DNA of 64,000 bases from Pseudoalteromonas galatheae (GTDB lineage: Bacteria > Pseudomonadota > Gammaproteobacteria > Enterobacterales > Alteromonadaceae): contig NZ_PNCO02000001.1 in NCBI RefSeq assembly GCF_005886105.2, positions 1,919,001-1,983,000 on the forward strand. The letters are read 5' to 3'. Each line of letters begins with the position of its first letter. Within the stretch, counting starts at the first letter, position 1. Shown piece by piece: positions 26,196 through 34,582 of the stretch. Position numbers and translations under genes: made by a program. The notes under the pieces are model-generated. The model was not told the DNA's origin. It did no database searches and saw nothing but the letters and a program-made list of their open reading frames with translations.

Positions 26196-27536
26196 TGTAA
26201 GTGCAACCCCCTCTTCTGTCGTGATATAGAGCTTTTCTCGTGTTAAGACTTTATCCAGATAATGCTTGGTTTCATCGTAAGGTAAACCCTTTTCTAGCGC
26301 TGCTAGAACGTTATCTGGCGATAGTGAATTAATCACCTTTGCTGCTTTCGTGATTGACCTCGAGTCATCAGCGTTAAACACGCGAGCAACGTTGCCAGCT
26401 CCCGTATTATAAGCCGCAATCATGCAATATTTACGACTTAGTGGGTTCTGTATTTTACTCAAATAGCGTTTATCGAGGATATTAAGGTAAGCCGTACCCG
26501 CTTCAATATTATTATCCGTCACATATAAATAAGGGGCTGACATTGGTTCATCACGATTATAAAGCATGCGGTTTACATCAACACCGGCACTCGTTGGTAC
26601 TATTTGCATCAAACCAAACGCAGGAATGTGTGATTTTGCCATAGGGTTAAAGTGGCTTTCGGTATGCATAACCGCAAAAATTAGGCTTGGCTCAATGTCA
26701 AAGCGCTTCGCTTGTGAGTTCACTTGGCTCGCATAACGTTCCGCTCGATGTTTAGAAAATTCAGCCTGTTTGGGTAATTTAATAGCGATTTCAGATACTA
26801 CAGTAGGTTCTTTTTTTTCGGTATTACTTGCAGTTTCTAATAACTTTTTCAGGCGCTTTTGTTTTAGTAATTCAAGCTTCTTTTGTTGTTCTTGCTGTTT
26901 AGCCTCTGCTAATTTTGTGTCTTCGCCGTCAATGATGGCCTCATCCGTCTGGCGTTCTATGTAACGTTGCTGTTGCTCAAATTGACTATCTATTTGTTTT
27001 TTCGCAGCAATCAATGCTTTTGCACGAGCAGCGTTATCAATTTCGCGTTTCTTTGTTTCACTTTGGTCTATTGCAAGCGTATCAGGGTTAAATACATCAA
27101 TTACTGCTCGGTCTTTCGCAATAAATTCCTTATAGAGAGCTAGAAGTTGAGCCTGAGATACTGGTTCATCTGCTGCATGCCGAACGCTGACCACCAGTTC
27201 GTTGGCTTCAAAGTCGACAACCATTCTGGATGATAAATCATCACTGTAGGTGACAAATGCAGCTTGATCAGAAACCGTTATATCTCCCCACTGTTGGATG
27301 ACGTTATCACGAAAGGCATCGTACTCATCAAAATGCTCTTCGACATAATCAGCAAACTCACTTAATTGCTGGCGTTTATATTGCTCAAACTCGCTCAGTT
27401 CTTCGTCACTAGGCTCTGACGCTTGCCAACGTGACATTTTCGCAGACAGCTCTTCAAAAAGCTGGGCTTGACTTGCCATTGCTCCTGGGAGCGCACTTAA
27501 CGCCATGACTATAAATGAGTATACTGATTTACGCAT
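26190..27536 (-). CDS. MltC-like lytic murein transglycosylase
   Basis: A 448-residue exported protein. After a signal peptide (MRKSVYSFIVMALSALPGAMA) comes an MltC-type N-terminal domain (DUF3393-like; FADYVEEHFDEYDAFR, FVTYSDDLSSRMVVDFEANEL). A charged Q/K/E-rich coiled coil spans about 150-235, then a lysozyme-like SLT domain with AVMHTESHFNP (catalytic Glu), AFGLMQIVP and AAYNTGAGNVARVF. It cleaves peptidoglycan to anhydromuropeptides. Unlike E. coli MltC (359 residues) there is no lipobox Cys, and the coiled-coil insertion makes it longer. Confidence 0.82.
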   Translation of the reverse strand: MRKSVYSFIVMALSALPGAMASQAQLFEELSAKMSRWQASEPSDEELSEFEQYKRQQLSEFADYVEEHFDEYDAFRDNVIQQWGDITVSDQAAFVTYSDDLSSRMVVDFEANELVVSVRHAADEPVSQAQLLALYKEFIAKDRAVIDVFNPDTLAIDQSETKKREIDNAARAKALIAAKKQIDSQFEQQQRYIERQTDEAIIDGEDTKLAEAKQQEQQKKLELLKQKRLKKLLETASNTEKKEPTVVSEIAIKLPKQAEFSKHRAERYASQVNSQAKRFDIEPSLIFAVMHTESHFNPMAKSHIPAFGLMQIVPTSAGVDVNRMLYNRDEPMSAPYLYVTDNNIEAGTAYLNILDKRYLSKIQNPLSRKYCMIAAYNTGAGNVARVFNADDSRSITKAAKVINSLSPDNVLAALEKGLPYDETKHYLDKVLTREKLYITTEEGVALTL

Positions 27537-27575
27537 AAAGCATTCCTTTTAAAATTAAAGCGTGAAATTCACACT

Positions 27576-28154
27576 TTAATTAGTTAGCCTTGCTATTTCC
27601 TTCTCAAGATCCTTTTCCGCTTTGTAAGCTTTAAACTCTTGATATAAGAACTTTTCATCCTGAGGATTTATACTGCGCTTACTTTCTTTGATCAAATCTT
27701 TGAAAAGCTCTTTGGTCTGTTCAGGTGATAGCGTCGTCAACGCACAAAAATAATCTTCGCCAGAAATATCAATAACATCTGCTTTAACAATACGAGAACC
27801 ATTTAATGTTTGTTTGGTCAATTGTTTGGACACAGAACTAAAAGTTGCACCTACGGTGGTATCCCCATTTACATCGCTACGATTCGAAAACGTCTTGTCG
27901 AGGCCTTCAACGCGAGTTTCAATTTGCTGGGCTAGCGCAAGACGTGCATTTGCAACCGCCATTTTTTGATCGATTGAAATGTTGCCCGAGTATTTCACAC
28001 AATCAGCTGCCGCTATTCCGTCTTCGATTGTTGGATTGAGAACCCATTCTGGAATATTAACTCTTGGGCTCGAAGCCGCATCGTCTTTACTTGAACTACA
28101 AGCCGATAGCATCCCTATAACGGCCACTGATATGAGTAGTTGTTTTGCTTTCAT
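27576..28154 (-). CDS. LPP20-family lipoprotein
   Basis: A 192-residue lipoprotein with signal peptide MKAKQLLISVAVIGMLSAC (lipid Cys19). The LPP20-like domain starts with NIPEWVLNPTIEDGIAAADCV and continues with AVANARLALAQQIETRVEGL, the alpha-helical part typical of LPP20. The function of the family is unclear; members are outer-membrane-associated in Helicobacter and Vibrio. It is divergent from the COG3014/LpoB/LPP20 group, and another LPP20 protein lies at 30605, so the locus seems devoted to these lipoproteins. Confidence 0.8.
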   Translation of the reverse strand: MKAKQLLISVAVIGMLSACSSSKDDAASSPRVNIPEWVLNPTIEDGIAAADCVKYSGNISIDQKMAVANARLALAQQIETRVEGLDKTFSNRSDVNGDTTVGATFSSVSKQLTKQTLNGSRIVKADVIDISGEDYFCALTTLSPEQTKELFKDLIKESKRSINPQDEKFLYQEFKAYKAEKDLEKEIARLTN

Positions 28155-28331
28155 GTTGGGTTCCTTAATTGCCCTATTTACGGAATAAAATCTATCAAAA
28201 AAGTAATTGATTAACAGTAATAAATTGTAAAAACGATTTTTAACAATTTAGTACTTTCAATTCAATTTTTTACTATTTAGCTTATTAGTATATGATTGAA
28301 CATAAACAACACTGCCACTATAAGAACAAGT

Positions 28332-29993
28332 ATGCAAGGAATGCGATTCCAACTTTATTCACATAAACCAATGTTAAAGCTCTTAATTTTTACAGGTTGC
28401 TTGATTCTAAGCGGCTGCAATCTTACGCCAAAAGCCAACAAGCAGGCCATAGAATATGCAGCACAAGGAGATTTTATTGCGGCTCAACAACGCATTGATT
28501 ATGCCTATAAAAACTCATCTCGTGACGAGCTATTATATTACCTTGAATCGGGCATGTTAGCTCATTTACAACACCATTATGAATTAAGTAATCAACACCT
28601 CTCCCACGCAAAAGAAATCATAGAAGCTGCTTACACTGTAAGCATCAGCGACCAACTTTTTTCTGCTTTTACTGGCGCGAGTTACAAAAAATACACTGGC
28701 CGCACTTTTCATAAGCCCATGATCCACACGTTAATGGCACTTAATTATGTGTCGCTGGCAAACGCATCTGCTGTAAATCGTGTTGCTTTATATGACTCTG
28801 CACTTATAGAGATGCGACAGCTTGACCTATACCTTGCTCAATTACAGCAACGAACAGGTGGTTACATCGACCAACAAAAAACTGGAAATGAAATTGAACA
28901 AGTTTTTAAAGCCATTTTTAAGCAACCATTTATAAGCGGTGAACTCGAGTATAAAGACGATGCATTTGCACAGTATTTAAGCGGGATTTTATATGAGCAA
29001 CAAGGCGAGTTAGATAGTGCTCGGATCCAATATGAGCGAGCAGCAAGCGCGTACCAAAATGGCTTCAGCAAACAGTATAAATTAGGTCAATATGCCAGCC
29101 AACAAGCTCAAAAAGATCTGCATAGAATGGTTGCTGATGAAGAAGAAAACTACTTTACATTAGTGCAAAGTCTCGGTGTATCGCCTCAACGTAAAGAATT
29201 TAATCTTTACCTAAGTACGGATGAAAAAGCAAAAGCTATTGTCATCACTCCGATCTACTGGGGTACACGAGAGGAACGTCAAGCGCAATTTGCTTGGTTT
29301 AATTTAATGTTTGCTGATACCAGTTTATTTGATCTCATCCAAAACTACGCAACTGGAGACTTTAGTGATGTGATATTAGGCTCGGTCACTAAACGCCTAC
29401 CTCTCGGTGATAAATTATGGCAAAAAGCCGTTGAGGAAGGAGTCATTGATGCACTCAAGTATGGCAGTAGAATATCGGTTACCTATTTACAACCTCATAA
29501 GAACAATATCCAACATGTTGCGCTTTTCGCTAACGGACAAAAACTTACAGAATTACACCCCTTTTATTCGGTAAACTTACTCACACTGTATGACGCGCTA
29601 GGTAATGCCAATATGGAAATTTACACCGCTATTTCTCGAGAAGTGTTAAAAGCAGTCACAGCAAGTCAGGCTATAAAGCAAGTTGGCATCCAGCAGAACA
29701 CGCTTTTGGCAGGGCTTGCTCAATTGACAACTTCTGTCACCAATGCCATTACAGCAGCGGCAGATACTAGACAATGGCAATCACTGCCGCGAGAGATTCG
29801 AATTGCGCGGGTGAAATTACCTAAAGATACCAGTCATCTTCAATTACAAACCCAATTGAGAACTGGTAGAGTGATCATGCAAGATATTCCGCTGGGTCGA
29901 AGTGCGCCTTTGATCAGCCACATTCGTACTTTCACCAGTGTAGCTGAACCGGAAAAACAACATTATTTATCATCTTTAACTAACATGGACTGA
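28332..29993 (+). CDS. COG3014-like outer-membrane lipoprotein
   Basis: The protein is about 550 residues with a lipoprotein signal ending LILSGC. The start is uncertain: ATGs at 28332, 28341 and 28371 all keep the lipobox, and none has an ideally spaced Shine-Dalgarno. The body is helical, with TPR-like stretches (QAIEYAAQGDFIAAQQRIDYAY; FAQYLSGILYEQQGELDSARIQYERAA), followed by a C-terminal beta-rich part. It resembles uncharacterised COG3014 proteins that neighbour LpoB-like and LPP20 genes in Vibrio and Alteromonadales. No function is known. It is first in a three-gene unit, four bases before the LpoB-like gene. Confidence 0.7.
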   Translation: MQGMRFQLYSHKPMLKLLIFTGCLILSGCNLTPKANKQAIEYAAQGDFIAAQQRIDYAYKNSSRDELLYYLESGMLAHLQHHYELSNQHLSHAKEIIEAAYTVSISDQLFSAFTGASYKKYTGRTFHKPMIHTLMALNYVSLANASAVNRVALYDSALIEMRQLDLYLAQLQQRTGGYIDQQKTGNEIEQVFKAIFKQPFISGELEYKDDAFAQYLSGILYEQQGELDSARIQYERAASAYQNGFSKQYKLGQYASQQAQKDLHRMVADEEENYFTLVQSLGVSPQRKEFNLYLSTDEKAKAIVITPIYWGTREERQAQFAWFNLMFADTSLFDLIQNYATGDFSDVILGSVTKRLPLGDKLWQKAVEEGVIDALKYGSRISVTYLQPHKNNIQHVALFANGQKLTELHPFYSVNLLTLYDALGNANMEIYTAISREVLKAVTASQAIKQVGIQQNTLLAGLAQLTTSVTNAITAAADTRQWQSLPREIRIARVKLPKDTSHLQLQTQLRTGRVIMQDIPLGRSAPLISHIRTFTSVAEPEKQHYLSSLTNMD

Positions 29994-29997
29994 ATAC

Positions 29998-30615
29998 ATG
30001 AAGCCTAAATTTGCAGTTAAATTAGTTGTCCCGATGCTCATCGTGTCTAGCGCAGCGATGACAGGTTGTTCCTCAACAACCAAAGTGAGTCGTGTGGACA
30101 CCAATGAAGAAATAGCGCTTTCAGATAAATGGAATGCCAAAGACTCTCAGTTAGTTGCTGAAGCAATGATAAGCGATATGCTCGGTTTCCCTTGGGTACG
30201 TGAACACCGTGCCAAAGAAGGCACTCGACCCGCTATCATTATTCAATCTGTTCGTAACAAGTCGCATCAGCATATTGCAGTTGACACCTTTTTGAATGAC
30301 CTCAAGCGCGCCATATTGCGAAGCGGGCAAGCTGACTTCGTCGCAAACCGCTATGTACGGGATGAAATTCGTGAGGAAAGACGAGACCAAGAGCTCAATT
30401 CAAGCCTAGAAACTCGTAATGAGATCGGTCAAGAACAAGGTGCTGATTATGCACTATCCGGCACAATTAACTCATTTGTTGATGAACAAGGTGGCAGTCG
30501 AGTCACTTTCTATCAAGTAGACCTTCGACTAATAGACATGACGACTAACCGAGAGGTGTGGAATGGACAGAAGAAAATTCAAAAACTTCAAGAGCGCAGC
30601 GGGTATGGTTTCTAA
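29998..30615 (+). CDS. LpoB-like penicillin-binding protein activator lipoprotein
   Basis: A 205-residue lipoprotein with signal peptide to MTGC (about residue 24). The LpoB-type domain (COG3417) follows: RPAIIIQSVRNKSHQHIAVDTF, ILRSGQADFV, GADYALSGTINSFVDEQGG and FYQVDLRLIDMTTNREVWNG. LpoB reaches from the outer membrane to activate PBP1b. Gene context with COG3014 and LPP20 genes rather than ycfM neighbours suggests an LpoB-family paralogue, so true PBP activation is unproven. Its 3' end overlaps the next gene by 11 bases. Confidence 0.8.
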   Translation: MKPKFAVKLVVPMLIVSSAAMTGCSSTTKVSRVDTNEEIALSDKWNAKDSQLVAEAMISDMLGFPWVREHRAKEGTRPAIIIQSVRNKSHQHIAVDTFLNDLKRAILRSGQADFVANRYVRDEIREERRDQELNSSLETRNEIGQEQGADYALSGTINSFVDEQGGSRVTFYQVDLRLIDMTTNREVWNGQKKIQKLQERSGYGF

Positions 30616-31603
30616 GCGCCTAGCGTTATCTTTGTGTATTCTACTTGGCTTATCTGCTTGTCAGTCTACAAAGCAGGCTATTGCAAAGGAAGATAGCTTA
30701 CCCAATTGGACCATACAGCAGCCGAGTTCCGATTACCTTGTTTATGGCGTTGGTTCAGCGAGTCATATTGTAGATAGGACAGAAGCCAAGCTTGCTGCCC
30801 AAGAGGCAGCAAGATTGGCGATTGCCAAACAGTTAAATGTAGAAATAGAAGGAACGACACAAGTTGCTCAAAGCCAGGCTAATGGCGATTTTTCGTATCG
30901 AGTGGATGAGATTTTATATTCTCGAGTCCCAAGCATACAATTACAGGGGATCAATATTGAGCAGGAGTTTTACTCCTCAGAGCAAAAAACGGCCTATGCC
31001 CTTGCCTCGTTTAACAAGGTTGAGTCAAGAATGCACGCTGAGCTTGATATTAGACAGCTTGATGAAGAGATCAGTAACGCGACGATTTCGGCACTGACCA
31101 ATTCAGAAAAATTAAAAGAAGCGATGGCAATTAAACGACTAATTGCCAAAAGGCGTAAAGCAAACGAATATCACAGGCAATTAGGCGGCGGCAGTATTGT
31201 CATACCAACTTCTGTGAGTGACAAAAACAAAATGCTGAATGATTTTATTCAGTCATTAACTTTTAGTATTTCATCAAAGCTTTGGGGGCAGGAGTCTATC
31301 CGCAACCAGTTAGCCGAAAGCTTGACTAAGCAAGGTCTTACTGTTGTGGGTGAAAAACAAAGTGCAGACTTTCAAATTGACTTTAGCGTAGATTTCGAAG
31401 ACGTAAAGAAAAACAGCACTTATTATGTTTTTGCCAACTCGAACTTAACACTCATGGAAAACGATAAAGAAAAGGCGCATGTATCTGCACAAATAAAAGC
31501 AGCGTCTAGTTTTGAAAACATGGCTAAGTCCAATGCTGAAGCAAAGTCAGCGAAAATGCTAAGCAAAAAGCTGGCAATGTTAATTATTGATAGCAAAATC
31601 TAA
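30605..31603 (+). CDS. LPP20-family lipoprotein, larger paralogue
   Basis: A 332-residue lipoprotein with signal peptide ending LLGLSAC. The LPP20 domain begins LPNWTIQQPSSDYLVYGVGSA and includes AKLAAQEAARLAIAKQLNVEI. It is followed by a C-terminal extension (about 200-332) with a beta-strand region resembling lipoprotein domains that bind peptidoglycan-associated partners. The ATG at 30605 overlaps the LpoB-like stop, so translation coupling is likely. It forms the end of the COG3014-LpoB-LPP20 unit and is closed by a strong terminator. Confidence 0.78.
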   Translation: MVSKRLALSLCILLGLSACQSTKQAIAKEDSLPNWTIQQPSSDYLVYGVGSASHIVDRTEAKLAAQEAARLAIAKQLNVEIEGTTQVAQSQANGDFSYRVDEILYSRVPSIQLQGINIEQEFYSSEQKTAYALASFNKVESRMHAELDIRQLDEEISNATISALTNSEKLKEAMAIKRLIAKRRKANEYHRQLGGGSIVIPTSVSDKNKMLNDFIQSLTFSISSKLWGQESIRNQLAESLTKQGLTVVGEKQSADFQIDFSVDFEDVKKNSTYYVFANSNLTLMENDKEKAHVSAQIKAASSFENMAKSNAEAKSAKMLSKKLAMLIIDSKI

Positions 31604-31640
31604 AGAAAGGCCCTTTTAAAGGGCCTTTCTTCTCTTTCTA
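31601..31640. terminator. Bidirectional terminator
   Basis: AGAAAGGCCC (31604-31613) pairs with GGGCCTTTCT (31621-31630) around a seven-base loop, followed on the plus strand by TCTCTTTCT. It separates the convergent LPP20 and PstS-like genes. Confidence 0.85.
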
Positions 31641-32042
31641 AAATGATTTCACCACTTTAACGCTGCCATCTGCGGCTCCTGAAGATACAAAGCCAATTAA
31701 ATTAGGGTTACTCGCAACGAGTTTAAGTACCTCAGCATCATCCGCAGCTTCTTTTGGCGGTGTCCCTTTTCCAGTAAATACTAATTTTGACCAATAAGCT
31801 TTAAGCTGACTCGATGACTTGTTAAGCACCTTTTCATTAAACTCATCTGTTACCGCCGAGCCATCAGCCTGCGTTATCGGAAGTGCTTTAGAGCCATCGG
31901 AGAATGACTTTGATTTACCGATAAAAATTTGCTTAATTTCGTTTTCATCAAGTGTAGAAGTATTGGCTGGATTGACAATGACATCCACGGCGAGGCAACT
32001 AAACGAGCTGCAAAGTAGAGTAAGTAAAAATAATTTTTTCAT
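31638..32042 (-). CDS. Small PstS-like periplasmic substrate-binding protein
   Basis: A 134-residue exported protein. The signal peptide MKKLFLLTLLCSSFSCLA is followed by VDVIVNPANTSTLDENEIKQIFIGK, the start of the PstS-like (PBP-like) family, and GFVSSGAADGSVKVV at the end. It is half the size of a normal PstS, so it represents only one lobe; such short proteins are common in Alteromonadales and are unlikely to work as a full ABC binding protein. The ATG at 32042 has GGAG upstream. It lies 10 bases after the porin gene, so the two are probably co-transcribed. Confidence 0.8.
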   Translation of the reverse strand: MKKLFLLTLLCSSFSCLAVDVIVNPANTSTLDENEIKQIFIGKSKSFSDGSKALPITQADGSAVTDEFNEKVLNKSSSQLKAYWSKLVFTGKGTPPKEAADDAEVLKLVASNPNLIGFVSSGAADGSVKVVKSF

Positions 32043-32052
32043 GCTTCTCTCC

Positions 32053-33129
32053 TTAAAATACCATGTCGATGCCAATTGTAATGGCTTTACTATCACCCGC
32101 GACCGCTAGACCAACGGAGTTATCCTCCACCTCATCGTACTGAATCTTAAAAGCGGCGGAGGAATGGAAATCCCAACGTACTCCAAACGAAGTGGTTTCA
32201 TGGCTTTCAGCATCCTCGCCCTCCCCTTCAAAATCTGCGTAGGATACGAATGGCGTGATATTGTCAAAGCGGTAACCCAATGTCAGCATCTTAGTGTCTA
32301 GATCGCCATCCAAATCCAACCGATTTAGCTCTGATAAAATAAAGAAATTTCCCCAGTCTGCATTTACTGCCAAACCGTAAAACTTACCATCTCGTTCATC
32401 ACTCCCCTCCCATAAGACGGGCTCTCCTGAACGATATCTCTGGTTGGTATAACGCATGTGAGTTAAACGCACTTCAAGCCAATCATTACTGGTTTGAATT
32501 ACACCACCTAAGATGTCTTTCCAGATTTCTCTAGTTGGCTCTTGAAAGAAAAACTCACTCAACAGCTTATTGTCATCATCGTCTTCTTTACCAGCGTATA
32601 TATTCCCGCTTAATGACCAGTCGCCTACACTGCCGCTGTAGAGCATATTGATGCCATTGTAATTAAAGATTTGCCAGGTGTAATTGTCCGCGGGTGCACG
32701 CATCCAGATATAGGCGTAACCCACATCATAAAAGTCGGAATAGTAAAATAGCGGTAAGCGCTTTTTACCTGCTTGAAAAGTCCAATTCTCATTAATCTCA
32801 TAGGACAAATAAGCCCATTCAAACTTTGCATCAAAATCATCTGCGCCGCGCGCAACAATCTGGCCAGTAACGCTTAAGCCTTCGGTTAGATCAGCACTAA
32901 ATTGAAGACCCATCAGTGTTTCAGGTTCAAATGAGATATCCTCGTCGTAAACACTGACGATAGGATAATCGGCAAGAAATATTGGATCGTTTATTCCGAA
33001 TTGTGGAACACCGCTTCCACTCAGCACCTTACCTGCATTGATACTTGCGAATCCGGAAAAGTTAACCTCTGCATGCCCTGAAAAACAGGCAAGGCAAAGG
33101 GTACAACCTAAAGCTAGTTTCATCTTCAT
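32053..33129 (-). CDS. Outer-membrane porin-like beta-barrel protein
   Basis: A 358-residue exported barrel. The signal peptide MKMKLALGCTLCLACFSGHA is followed by alternating amphipathic strands (VNFSGFASINAGKVLSG; WTFQAGKKRLPLFYYSDF; SFGVRWDFHSSAAFKIQYDEV) and a terminal phenylalanine (GIDMVF), the BAM recognition signature. Acidic surface loops (EDDDD, EGEGEDAE) are frequent. It is an uncharacterised porin, often annotated only by similarity. Pairing with the PstS-like gene downstream may indicate anion uptake, which is inference. Confidence 0.8.
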   Translation of the reverse strand: MKMKLALGCTLCLACFSGHAEVNFSGFASINAGKVLSGSGVPQFGINDPIFLADYPIVSVYDEDISFEPETLMGLQFSADLTEGLSVTGQIVARGADDFDAKFEWAYLSYEINENWTFQAGKKRLPLFYYSDFYDVGYAYIWMRAPADNYTWQIFNYNGINMLYSGSVGDWSLSGNIYAGKEDDDDNKLLSEFFFQEPTREIWKDILGGVIQTSNDWLEVRLTHMRYTNQRYRSGEPVLWEGSDERDGKFYGLAVNADWGNFFILSELNRLDLDGDLDTKMLTLGYRFDNITPFVSYADFEGEGEDAESHETTSFGVRWDFHSSAAFKIQYDEVEDNSVGLAVAGDSKAITIGIDMVF

Positions 33130-33250
33130 TATGATTCATCCCAATTGCTTGTTCTACAAGTACTACATTGCAAGTATAGTTAAATTTAAAAAAATGCTAG
33201 CAAAAGCAGCAAATTGATAAAAATATTTGCAGAAAAAGGGATGAAATGGG

Positions 33251-33283
33251 AACAAAAAAGCAGCTTTCGCTGCTTTTTATAAA
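33251..33283 (-). terminator. Terminator downstream of yejK
   Basis: AAAAAGCAGC (33255-33264) pairs with GCTGCTTTTT (33269-33278) around a TTTC loop. On the minus strand the stem continues into a T-rich run just after the yejK stop. Confidence 0.85.
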
Positions 33284-34300
33284 CTAAGATTCGTCATTAT
33301 TATAATAACGTTCAATTTGGTCCTTCAAGTTAGGCGGCACACCTTTAATCGTGAGCGTATCGCTCGTAGCGTCATAAATAACCCGCTCCCCCAAATGCTT
33401 ACGCTCAAAGCCAACGCTTACTCCACCGCCAAGCCCGGAGAATTTCACCATACTCGTTACCGTCTTTTTATCGACAGGAAAACTTTCTTCTAGCTCGTAG
33501 CCCTGCTCTTTATAAAAATCTTCAAACTTTACGTCTGAAGACTTAGAAAGCGTCTCAGACAGTGTATTGACATCCGCGTCCTCGCCGCTTGAAACACAGT
33601 CGTTACAGTAATCAAAAATCTCCTTGCGAATGTCGTCCTTTTCAGACTTTTCATATTGCTGTGTAGACAAATAATCCTCAACCGCGTGTAACATAGTTTG
33701 CGATTGCTGTTTAGGGTCTATCCCCTCTTCACAACCAAGAAAATCTAAAAAGAAATCAGCAACTTTTCGACCCGCGCGCCCTTTAATGAAGGAAATATAA
33801 CGGTTTTCTTCTGCGGCCGTATCCCATGCATCTAAATCGATTCTCGCAGCCAATTGCATACGTGAAATATCTAAGTGTTTTGCTGCGGATAAGTCTAAGT
33901 CTGAGGTAATTGTATAATGTTCTTTAATATTAATCAGTGCAATCATAATAAAATTGCTGGCAACATACTGATAATGACAAAACACTAAATACCCAGTTTC
34001 ATGAAATGCATATTTATTAAGCTCTTCTTTAAGCACATTGGTTGCTTCTTGGGTTAAATTCCAAAAGTTAAGCTCATTATTTCTATAACTCTGCATCGCA
34101 GACGCGACCACACTGCTTTTTTCGCCGCTAAAAGCACAGAACCCTTTACCCGGTTTGCCATTGTAGGCATGATGCAATTGTTCAATGAAAACATTAACTT
34201 TGTCATTGATTTGCATTTCATCATCACGTAGATGTATTTCGGTATCTTCGTCTTGTTTGTCTACATAGTGAACAACTAGTTTTTTTACCTCAACGCTCAT
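33284..34300 (-). CDS. yejK: Nucleoid-associated protein YejK (NdpA)
   Basis: A 338-residue nucleoid-associated protein. The family blocks are KLVVHYVDKQDEDTEIHLRD at the N-terminus, FLDFLGCEEGIDPKQQSQTM in the middle, and YDATSDTLTIKGVPPNLKDQI at the C-terminus. YejK/NdpA associates with the nucleoid and with topoisomerase IV in E. coli. It is divergent from yejL, an arrangement shared with enterobacteria and Vibrio. Confidence 0.92.
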   Translation of the reverse strand: MSVEVKKLVVHYVDKQDEDTEIHLRDDEMQINDKVNVFIEQLHHAYNGKPGKGFCAFSGEKSSVVASAMQSYRNNELNFWNLTQEATNVLKEELNKYAFHETGYLVFCHYQYVASNFIMIALINIKEHYTITSDLDLSAAKHLDISRMQLAARIDLDAWDTAAEENRYISFIKGRAGRKVADFFLDFLGCEEGIDPKQQSQTMLHAVEDYLSTQQYEKSEKDDIRKEIFDYCNDCVSSGEDADVNTLSETLSKSSDVKFEDFYKEQGYELEESFPVDKKTVTSMVKFSGLGGGVSVGFERKHLGERVIYDATSDTLTIKGVPPNLKDQIERYYNNDES

Positions 34301-34365
34301 CTTTGTTTTTCACGCCTCTAATGTTAAAATGTAAAAATTATTGCTTTTATAAATTGAACCAACTG

Positions 34366-34578
34366 ATGCCTATCCAATCAAAGTATTCCAATAAACAAGT
34401 AGAAGAAATTGTTGACCAATTAGTTAATGTATTAAGCTCGCAAAACGCACCAGTTGATCTCAGCTTAATGTGTTTGGGTAATTCTATCACGCACATTCTA
34501 AAAGAACATGTTCCAGAGAGTAAGAGACAATCTGTTGCCGAAAATTTTGCCAAAGCACTTACACAATCAGTAAAGTAA
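34366..34578 (+). CDS. yejL: YejL-family protein (DUF1414)
   Basis: A 70-residue protein matching E. coli YejL: SKYSNKQVEEIVDQLVNVLSS, then APVDLSLMCLGNSITHIL. Function is unknown; the structure in this family is a small helical dimer. The ATG at 34366 gives the conserved start with MPIQSKYS, whereas an earlier frame from 34303 adds a non-conserved Cys/Lys-rich leader. It precedes the YejM-like gene by four bases. Confidence 0.88.
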   Translation: MPIQSKYSNKQVEEIVDQLVNVLSSQNAPVDLSLMCLGNSITHILKEHVPESKRQSVAENFAKALTQSVK

Positions 34579-34582
34579 CGGA

